Assembly: GCA_013813135.1 (NCBI GenBank)
Contig: JACCSF010000032.1
Location: 1 to 5,921, forward strand
Direction of reading: 5' to 3'
DNA from: Thermoleophilaceae bacterium
GTDB taxonomy: Bacteria; Actinomycetota; Thermoleophilia; Solirubrobacterales; Thermoleophilaceae
Length of the DNA: 5,921 nucleotides
In this document: piece by piece, positions 1 to 5,733 of the stretch
Position numbering within the stretch: position 1 is the stretch's first letter
How the letters are laid out: each line of letters begins with the position of its first letter
The notes under the pieces: generated by a model
Databases searched by the model: none
What the model was told of the DNA's origin: nothing
The model's input: the letters and a program-made list of their open reading frames with translations, nothing else
Program-made: the position numbers and the translations under genes

Positions 1-1276
1 GAGGTGCCTTAAGTCTGAGCATGCGGGCTCGCGGGTAAGGCTGGACGGCGCCTATGGCAAGCCCGGCCACCGCCGTCAGCGCTACAGGTGCTCACCGCGG
101 AAAGGCAAGCCGCACGTGTTCACCGAGCTTCTGCCCAGGGAGGAGTCATGGAACGGCGCCTGCGACCAATGCGAGCGCCATCTCGAGCGCCGGGAGGGCC
201 CGAAGGCGCCGCGTCACTATCGGTTCGTCGCCCGCGGGATAGCCGAGGCGCTCGGCGCTGTGGGCGCAGGCGACACCTACATGCAGGCCTCACGCGTGGC
301 CCGGGATCGTGCCCGGCGCTTTCGCTTTGATCCCGCGACAGGCGAGGTTCGCGAGTCAGTCCATGGCCAGCTCGTCGCCGACTGGGTGGAGCTGTTCGCG
401 CCTGTCGTCTTCGAGGCGGACCGGCCGAGCTTCTGGCCGGCGGCCGGCTCGCTGTTGCTAGATCACCTTCCTTTCCGGATCGGGGCCGAGGATGCAAACG
501 GCAGAGGAATACCCGGAGGCCGGGTCGCCTTTGATGTGTTCTGCGCCGTCGGCTACCGCGCCGGCAAGCCGAGGCTGTGGCGCGCGCAGGCCTTCCCGAC
601 CGCGCAGCCAGCCAACTGGAGCGCCTTCCTGGGTTCGCTTGAGGGCGAACCCGGGCGCGTGGTCTGCGACGCGCACGGAGGCATGCTGCAGGCGGTCCGC
701 CAGCGCTGGCCGAAGGCCGAGCTGCACCAATGCGAGTGGCATCTCCAGCACGCGCTCGAGCGCCTCTTGAGCAAAGAGGCCAGACGGGCGCCGAGCCAGG
801 AGCTGGGCGAGCTCCGCGAACGCGCGGAGGGGGCGCTTGCCGGACCCAACTTCTGGCGGGCGTTCGTCCAGGCGGCAAAGGTGACCGAGAACGAGAGCCT
901 CGATAACTGGATCGCGGTCAACGGCCCGGTCATCGAGGCGCAGTTCGCTCGGCGGCCCCCGCCTTCACGGCGCCCGGCCGACATGCCGCTGACCAGCGCT
1001 GCCCTCGAACAGCTCACCCGGCCGATCTCCGCCGCCCTCCACCCCCGACGCCACGCGCTCAAGAACCGCGAGCGCCTCAACCGCCTGCTGATGCTGATCC
1101 AGCTCCACGTCAACGGCGACGACAACACCCAGGCCTACGCCAAGACGATCCGCGCCTGGCTCGAGTCCAATGGCGGCCGCCCGGCCGGCCGCCGCCGCGC
1201 CATCGCCGATCCGCTCGGGGCATCCTCGTTGCGCCGACTTAAGCCCAACGCTATGCGAGAGAGGGCTTCGGGCTAG
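1..1276 (+). mobile_element. Partial insertion sequence carrying the MULE-type transposase
   Basis: The element is inferred from the transposase it encodes. Its left end is outside the window. Its right end cannot be fixed from one copy; it probably lies between about 1236 and 1300, where the transposase tail meets the CoA-transferase B gene. No convincing terminal inverted repeat pair or target duplication can be shown from the visible bases. Confidence 0.5.
2..1276 (+). CDS. DDE transposase, MULE/IS256-like (5' end outside window)
   Basis: Transposase that would cut and join the ends of its own insertion sequence. The frame is open from the first in-frame codon (base 2) with no ATG, GTG or TTG before GTG 116. 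Conserved-looking sequence lies ahead of that GTG (RLDGAYGKPGHRRQRYRC), so the true start is upstream of the window. Counting base 2 as residue 1, the N-terminal part has Cys pairs suggesting a zinc-binding DNA-recognition region (RCLKSEH, RYRC, then CDQCERH at about 64-70). A catalytic RNase H-like fold follows: first Asp in LLLDHLPF (D154), second Asp in VVCDAHGGM (D223), the C-x-x-H signature QCEWHL (C244, H247), and the probable acidic third residue in SAALEQL (E336). The tail LKNRERLNRLLML resembles the end of MULE/IS256 catalytic domains. No internal stop is seen. The exact IS family is uncertain. The stop overlaps the CoA-transferase B stop on the other strand. Confidence 0.85.
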   Translation, partial: RCLKSEHAGSRVRLDGAYGKPGHRRQRYRCSPRKGKPHVFTELLPREESWNGACDQCERHLERREGPKAPRHYRFVARGIAEALGAVGAGDTYMQASRVARDRARRFRFDPATGEVRESVHGQLVADWVELFAPVVFEADRPSFWPAAGSLLLDHLPFRIGAEDANGRGIPGGRVAFDVFCAVGYRAGKPRLWRAQAFPTAQPANWSAFLGSLEGEPGRVVCDAHGGMLQAVRQRWPKAELHQCEWHLQHALERLLSKEARRAPSQELGELRERAEGALAGPNFWRAFVQAAKVTENESLDNWIAVNGPVIEAQFARRPPPSRRPADMPLTSAALEQLTRPISAALHPRRHALKNRERLNRLLMLIQLHVNGDDNTQAYAKTIRAWLESNGGRPAGRRRAIADPLGASSLRRLKPNAMRERASG

Positions 1277-2008
1277 CGGCGAGCGGAGGCGCGCAGGCGC
1301 AGCTCGTCCAGCTCGCGCTGCGTGACGGGCTCGGTTCGCTCGAGCGGGTCGGCCACCCGCAGCGCCCATCCGGTTGCCTCACGCGCCTGGTCGACCTCGA
1401 CTCCGGCGTGTACGGCCACGAGCTGCAGCTCGCCGTCCGCGGCCGGCCGCAGCAACGCCGAGGTCCGTGATCACGACGGTGTGGCCGCGCCGGTGCACCA
1501 GCGAGGTGACGAAGTCGAGCCGCTCGACGAACGTGCGCGGCGAGTGGCGGGCGATCACGATCACCGACTTCGCGCACGCGGCGATCTCGGGCGCGCCGCC
1601 GGCACCGGGCAGGCGCACCTTGGGATGCTCGTAGCCGCCGATCGCGGTGGTGTTGAGGTTGGCGTGCGGGTCGATCTGGGCGGCGCCGAGGAAACCGACG
1701 TCGATCCGCCCGCCGCCGATCCAGAGGTTGAACATCTCGACCACGGAGACGAGCTCGAGCGCGGTCTCGGCCAGGTCGTCGTCGCCGATCGACAGCGGCA
1801 GGCGCACGGGCCGGGCGCCGATCGCCCCCGACTCGTAGACCAGCACGCAGCCGGGTGCCTGCAGCCGGCGGGCCAGGTTGGCCGCGGCGTTGGGCGGTCC
1901 CACGCCGACAAGGCAGACCTGGCCGTCGCGCAGCTCGCGCGCGGAGTTGATCGTCATCAGCTCCTCGGGGGAGACCTCGAGGCTCGTGGGTGCCTCGCCC
2001 ACGCTCAC
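1273..2008 (-). pseudogene. Class I CoA-transferase subunit B, one-base frameshift
   Basis: B (beta) subunit of a class I CoA-transferase (GctB/PcaJ/IpdB superfamily), which moves CoA between acyl groups through a covalent glutamyl-CoA intermediate. From GTG 2008 the frame reads LVYESGAIGA (the family's catalytic Glu motif, about residue 59), LPLSIGD, GGRIDVGFLGAAQID, NLNTTAIGGY, PKVRLPGAGGAPEI and FVERLDFVTS. Homology runs to VITDLGV near 1454. It then continues in another frame as LRPAADGEL, HAGVEVDQAREATGW and ELDELRL to TAG at 1273. One extra base at about 1453-1456 (GTTGCTG where GTGCTG would restore the frame) explains the break. Repaired length would be about 245 residues, normal for the subunit. 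The start overlaps the A-subunit stop by four bases (GTGA), a typical operon coupling. The natural substrate cannot be read from sequence: glutaconate, 3-oxoadipate or steroid-ring acids are all possible in this superfamily. Confidence 0.85.
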
Positions 2009-2385
2009 GCCGGCACCTCCGCTCCGGGGAGCACCCGCTCGCGCATCCAGTCGAGGAAGCGGTCGCGGCCGCGCGAGATCTCGTCCCAGGCCGAGTAGAA
2101 GTTCGTTGTCGCGCGTGGAGTAGCCGGCCGCGTACGACGGGTGGGCGCCGCCGGGCGCGTGGCAGGCGGCGGCCAGCGTCCATGCCGGAAGCACCACGGA
2201 GTGGGGGCGCGCCTCGAGCTCGTCGACCAGCTCCTCGACTGTCGCGATCGCCGTGTTCGCGGCAAGCACCGCCTCCTTCTGGACGCCGGCGAGGCCCCAG
2301 AGCATCACGTTGCCGTGGCGGTCGGCCTGCTGGGCGTCGATGACCGTTACGTCCGGCCGCACCGCCCGCACCGAGCTGAGCTGCT
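2005..2385 (-). pseudogene. Class I CoA-transferase subunit A, N-terminally truncated and frameshifted
   Basis: C-terminal portion of the A (alpha) subunit that pairs with the B subunit downstream. Recognisable homology begins at about VRAVRPDVTVIDAQ (near 2370-2380) and runs through ADRHGNVMLWG, VEELVDELE and the family hallmark APGGAHPSYAAGY to STRDNE near 2100. It then continues in a different frame as FYSAWDEISRGRDRF and WMRERVLPGAEVPA to TGA 2005-2007. One extra base around 2099-2101 accounts for the shift. Family members are about 280-320 residues and only about 125 are represented here, so more than half of the gene, including its start, is missing. The minus frame stays open to 2464, but that part is antisense to the MFS gene and shows no CoA-transferase similarity. 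The missing part ends exactly where the opposing MFS gene begins, which suggests a deletion or rearrangement junction. Confidence 0.8.
2015..2020 (-). promoter_or_regulatory. Shine-Dalgarno site of CoA-transferase subunit B
   Basis: On the minus strand GGAGGT lies 6 bases before GTG 2008. It supports that start over the downstream ATG in MTINSAREL. The site is inside the end of the A-subunit gene, consistent with coupled translation of the two subunits before the genes decayed. Confidence 0.7.
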
Positions 2386-3761
2386 CGGTCCTCGCCGTCA
2401 CCGCCGTCGCAGTCTTCATGGGCTTCCTCGACGTGACGATCGTCAACGTCGCGTTCCCGGACATCGAGCGTGACTTCGCGGAGGCTTCGCGGGCGGACCT
2501 GTCCTGGGTGCTGAACGCCTACAACATCGTCTTCGCGGCTCTGCTCGTTCCGGCCGGCCGGTTGGCCGACCTGGTCGGGCGCCGGCGCATGTTCCTGGTC
2601 GGTGTGACGAGCTTCCTCACGGCGTCCCTGCTGTGCGGGACGGCCTCCTCGCCCGAGGCGCTGGTGGCCGCGCGCGTGCTGCAGGCCGCGGCGGGCGCCA
2701 TTCTGGTCCCGACCTAGCTCGCGCTGCTGTTGCCCGAGTTCCCGCCCCAGCGGCGCGCCACGGCGGTGGCGATCTGGAGCGCGACCGGAGCGGTGGCTGC
2801 GGCGCTCGGGCCGTCGCTCGGCGTGCTCGTGGACCAGCTCGGCTGGCGCTCGGTCTTCTTCGCGAACGTGCCGATCGGCCTGGCGGCCCTCGTGCCCGCC
2901 CGCCGCCTGCTGCGCGAGACGCGCGACCCCGGCGGCACCCTGCCCGACCTGCTCGGCAGCACCCTGCTCGTGGCCGGTGTGGGCGCGCTGGCGCTGGGCA
3001 TCGTCAAGGGCTCCGACTGGGGCTGGGGCACCGCGCGCGTGCTCGGCTCCCTGGCCGCCGCGGGCGTGCTGCTCCCCGCCGTGCTGCTGCGCTCCGCGCG
3101 ACACCGCGCGCCGGTGATCGAGCTGGGCCTGTTCCGGGCACGCTCGTTCGCGGTCGCCAACGCCGACATGTTCGCCTTCTCGACCGCCTTCTACGCCCTG
3201 CTCTTGTGCAACGTGCTGTTCCTGACGCAGGTGTGGGGCTACTCGATCCTCACGGCGGGCTTCGCGGTCACGCCGGGCCCGCTGATGGCGGCGCTCACCG
3301 CGCCGCCGGCCGGACGCCTGGCGGACCGCTTCGGCCAGCGGGTGGTCGCCCTGCCCGGGGCGCTCTTCTTTACGGCCGGCTGCACCCTCTTCGCCACAGG
3401 CATCGGCCTGACGCCGAACTACCCGGGCGAGTACCTGATCCCGACCATGCTCACCGGCGCCGGGGTGGGCTTCTCGTTCGCGTCATGGGGCAGCGCCGCC
3501 GTGGCGGAGCTGCCGCCGGCGCGCTTCGCGACCGGCAGCGCCGTGCTCGCCTGCGTGCGCCAGGTCGGAGCGGTGCTCGGCATCGCGGCGCTCGTGGCGG
3601 TGCTGGAGGCTGCCCCGCCGGGCGATCTCCTGGACGGGTTCGGCGACGCCTGGACGATGATGGCCGTCGCGGGGGGCGTGGTCGCGGTCCTGGCCGTGGC
3701 GCTGGGCCGCGTTCGGGCGGGCGTGCCGAGCCCCGCCGCGCCGGCCGAGGTGGCGGCCTGA
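2340..3761 (+). pseudogene. DHA2-type MFS drug-efflux transporter with in-frame TAG
   Basis: Proton-driven multidrug exporter of the EmrB/QacA (DHA2, 14-TM) group, cytoplasmic membrane. Counting ATG 2340 as residue 1, TM1 holds FMGFLDVTIVNVAFPDI (about 26-42), and loop 2-3 holds motif A, GRLADLVGRRRMF (73-85). The antiporter motif C in TM5 reads GAVAAALGPSLG (150-161), followed by LGWRSVFFANVPIGL. A second motif A-like loop is GRLADRFGQR. Between ILVPT and LALLLPEF, codon 126 is TAG (2715-2717), where the family has an ordinary residue; TCG (Ser) is one change away. The same frame then stays open to TGA 3759-3761. Total would be 473 codons, normal for the group. ATG 2340 lies within sequence that is antisense CoA-transferase A, and no Shine-Dalgarno is evident, so the native start seems lost. 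Translation would give about 125 residues with about four TMs. Restart at a weak TTG (2730) is conceivable. Confidence 0.88.
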
Positions 3762-3788
3762 TGACGGGGCTGGAGCCTGATCTCGCGA

Positions 3789-3827
3789 TTGACGGGCAAG
3801 CCGGCTACGCCCGGTACCCTTGCCTCG
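3789..3827 (+). promoter_or_regulatory. Candidate leaderless promoter of proA
   Basis: TACCCT (3815-3820) fits the actinobacterial -10 pattern TAnnnT and ends 7 bases before ATG 3828, so transcription would begin at or next to the start codon. No Shine-Dalgarno is present between them. TTGACG (3789-3794) resembles a -35 box, but the 20-base spacer is longer than usual, so it may be coincidental. The 66-base interval 3762-3827 is the only space between the MFS remnant and proA. Confidence 0.5.
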
Positions 3828-5099
3828 ATGGCCACCACCGCCCAGTCGGTCGCCGAGGTGTGCGCCGGCGCGCGCCGTGCTTCCCGCTCGCTGGCCCAGC
3901 TCGACACGACCACCAAGAACGCCGCGCTGAACGCGATGGCCGAGGATCTCGAGCGCAGGGCGCCCGAGATCCTCCAGGCCAACGCGCGCGACACGGAGGC
4001 CGGCGAGGAGGCCGAGCTGCACTCGGGGCTGCTCGACCGCCTCAGGCTCACCGAGGAGCGGCTGGCGGGCATCGCCTCCGACGTGCGGGCGATCGCGGCC
4101 CTGCCCGACCCCGTCGGTCAGACGATCGAGGGCTTCCGGCTGGCCAACGGCCTGGACGTGCGCCGCGTGCGCGTGCCGCTCGGCGTGGTGGCCGTCGTCT
4201 ACGAGGCGCGCCCGAACGTGACGGTGGACTGCTCCGCGCTCTGCCTCAAGTCGGGCAACGCGATCGTCCTGCGCGGTTCCTCCACCGCGGCCCACTCGAA
4301 CACGGTGCTCGCGCAGGTCGCGTCCGAGGCGGCCGTAGGGGCGGGCGTGCCGGAGGGGGCGATCTCGATCGTCACCGGCGGAGACCGCGACGAGCTGCGT
4401 GAGCTTGCCACCCAGGACGGCGTGGTCGACCTGATCATCCCGCGCGGGGGAGAGGGACTGAAGAACGCGCTCAAGCAGCACGCGACGGTGCCGGTCATGT
4501 ACGCCGCGGCGGGCAACTGCCATGTGTTCGTCGACGCCGGCGCCGACCTCGACGACGCGCTGGCGATCGCGATCAACGCGAAGGTCCAGCGCCCGTCGGT
4601 GTGCAACGCGGCGGAGACGCTGCTGGTGCACGCGGACGCGGCCGGCGAGTTCCTGCCGCGCGCGCTGCGGGAGCTGCGCGAGCGCGGCGTCGAGCTGCGC
4701 GTCGACGGCCGCACGCGCGCGATGTCCGGCGAGCTTGCCGACTCGCTTGCCGACGCCACCGAGGAGGACTGGGCGACCGAGTACCACGCGCTCATTCTGG
4801 CGGTGAAGGTGGTGGACTCGGCGGACGAGGCGATCGACCACGTCAACCAGTACGGCTCGGGGCATTCCGAGGCAATTGTGACCGGGTCGACCGAGTCGGC
4901 GCGCGCCTTCACGGCGGGGGTCGACGCGGCCTGTGTCTACGTCAACGCCTCCACCCGCTTCACGGACGGCGCCGTGTTCGGCATGGGCGCCGAGATCGGC
5001 AACTCCACGCAGAAGCTGCACGCCCGCGGCCCGATCGGCCTGCGCGAGCTGACCACCTACAAGTTCGTCGCCGAGGGATCCGGGCAGGTCCGCGAGTAG
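3828..5099 (+). CDS. proA: Gamma-glutamyl phosphate reductase (glutamate-5-semialdehyde dehydrogenase)
   Basis: Second step of proline synthesis in the cytoplasm: NADPH-dependent reduction of gamma-glutamyl phosphate, made by ProB, to glutamate-5-semialdehyde. The 423-residue length matches the family (about 415-430). Visible signatures are the N-terminal helix with KNAALNAMAEDLE, then LPDPVG (about 90-95), RVPLGVVAVVYEARPNVTVD (substrate and cofactor fold), CLKSGNAIVLRGSS, IIPRGGEGL, the catalytic cysteine in QRPSVCNAAETLL (C259, codon 4602-4604), and the C-terminal block FTDGAVFGMGAEIGNSTQKL followed by HARGPIGLRELTTYKF. ATG 3828 is chosen because MATTAQSVAEVC begins where the family begins and it sits 7 bases after a TAnnnT box. 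The earlier in-frame TTG at 3789 falls in the -35-like element. No lesion is seen. proB is not adjacent; the upstream neighbour is a broken MFS gene. nadD follows after 7 bases. Confidence 0.97.
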   Translation: MATTAQSVAEVCAGARRASRSLAQLDTTTKNAALNAMAEDLERRAPEILQANARDTEAGEEAELHSGLLDRLRLTEERLAGIASDVRAIAALPDPVGQTIEGFRLANGLDVRRVRVPLGVVAVVYEARPNVTVDCSALCLKSGNAIVLRGSSTAAHSNTVLAQVASEAAVGAGVPEGAISIVTGGDRDELRELATQDGVVDLIIPRGGEGLKNALKQHATVPVMYAAAGNCHVFVDAGADLDDALAIAINAKVQRPSVCNAAETLLVHADAAGEFLPRALRELRERGVELRVDGRTRAMSGELADSLADATEEDWATEYHALILAVKVVDSADEAIDHVNQYGSGHSEAIVTGSTESARAFTAGVDAACVYVNASTRFTDGAVFGMGAEIGNSTQKLHARGPIGLRELTTYKFVAEGSGQVRE

Positions 5100-5106
5100 C
5101 CCCGTT

Positions 5107-5733
5107 TTGCGCGTCGGCATTCTCGGAGGAGCCTTCAACCCGCCGCACGCCGGTCACCTGGTGTGCGCGCAGGAGGCGCTTGTGCAGCTGGAGCTGGACA
5201 AGGTCGTCTTCATGCCGGTCGGGCGGGCTCCGCACCGCGAGCTGCAGGGCGATCCCGGCGCGGAGGAGCGGCTCGAGATGGTCGAGCTGGTGACGGCCGA
5301 CGACGAGCGCTTCGAGGTCTCCCGCGCCGAGATCGACCGCGAGGGGCCGTCATACACGGCCGACACGCTGCGCGCGTGGCGCGAGACGGCGCCGGAGGAC
5401 GAGCTCTTCCTGATCCTTGGCGGCGACCAGGCGGCCGCGCTGACCAGCTGGCACGAGCCGGAGGAGGTGCTGGCGCTCGCGACCGTGGCGGTGGCGGAGC
5501 GCCTCAGCTGGTCGCGCCAGGCGATCGGCATCAAGGTCGGCCGCCTCAAGGGCATGCGCGAGATCCGCTACCTCGACATGCCGATCATCCAGATCTCGTC
5601 GAGCGCGATCCGCCGCCGGGCGGCGGCAGGCCAGCCGATCCGCTACCTGGTGCCCGACAAGGTGGGCGCCTACATCGACGCGAACGGCCTCTACGGCGCA
5701 TCGGCGTCGATCTCGGAGAGGGCGCCCGCGTGA
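5107..5733 (+). CDS. nadD: Nicotinate-nucleotide adenylyltransferase
   Basis: Cytoplasmic enzyme of NAD synthesis: joins ATP and nicotinate mononucleotide to give deamido-NAD and pyrophosphate. The 208 residues show the nucleotidyltransferase fold. GILGGAFNPPHAGH (4-17) is the ATP-binding HxGH motif, VVFMPVGRAPHR (33-44) is the substrate loop, and SYTADTL (82-88), LILGGDQAA and TSWHEPEEVL follow. ISSSAIRRR (163-171) is the second ATP-binding signature, then PIRYLVPDKVGAYI. The start is TTG 5107: the protein begins directly at the first beta strand (RVGILGG), as in the family, and no ATG or GTG is available. No good Shine-Dalgarno precedes it, so translation probably depends on ribosomes finishing proA, whose stop is 7 bases upstream. 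The last dozen residues after NGLYG have no recognisable family feature and lie next to an IS110 end, so part of the tail may be element-derived. No internal lesion. Confidence 0.96.
   Translation: MRVGILGGAFNPPHAGHLVCAQEALVQLELDKVVFMPVGRAPHRELQGDPGAEERLEMVELVTADDERFEVSRAEIDREGPSYTADTLRAWRETAPEDELFLILGGDQAAALTSWHEPEEVLALATVAVAERLSWSRQAIGIKVGRLKGMREIRYLDMPIIQISSSAIRRRAAAGQPIRYLVPDKVGAYIDANGLYGASASISERAPA

Noticed and set aside
1241..1268. Inverted repeat AAGCCC/GGGCTT as a terminator for the transposase
   Set aside because: Only six base pairs with a 16-base loop and no T-run, and it lies inside the coding sequence.
1379..2464. Apparent single 361-residue fused CoA-transferase A-B protein
   Set aside because: The A-to-B fusion arises only because the frameshift near 2100 puts the A frame in phase with B. 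The true A C-terminus, its stop at 2005-2007, and the GGAGGT plus GTG start of B are all still visible.
1251..3104. 617-residue open frame on the minus strand
   Set aside because: Arg/Gly/Ala/His-rich, low-complexity translation with no family motif, antisense to the MFS gene and out of frame with the CoA-transferase genes. It is a by-product of high GC.
3761..3830. Small gene starting at the ATG overlapping the MFS stop (TGATGA)
   Set aside because: The frame runs on into proA out of phase with no domain. The peptide MTGLEPDLAIDG has no supporting context.
2633..4402. 589-residue open frame on the plus strand
   Set aside because: Runs out of frame through the MFS gene and proA with an Arg/Ala/Gly-rich translation. 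It is a shadow of the real genes.
3483..5138. 551-residue open frame on the minus strand
   Set aside because: Antisense to proA and the MFS end, compositionally biased, no recognisable domain.
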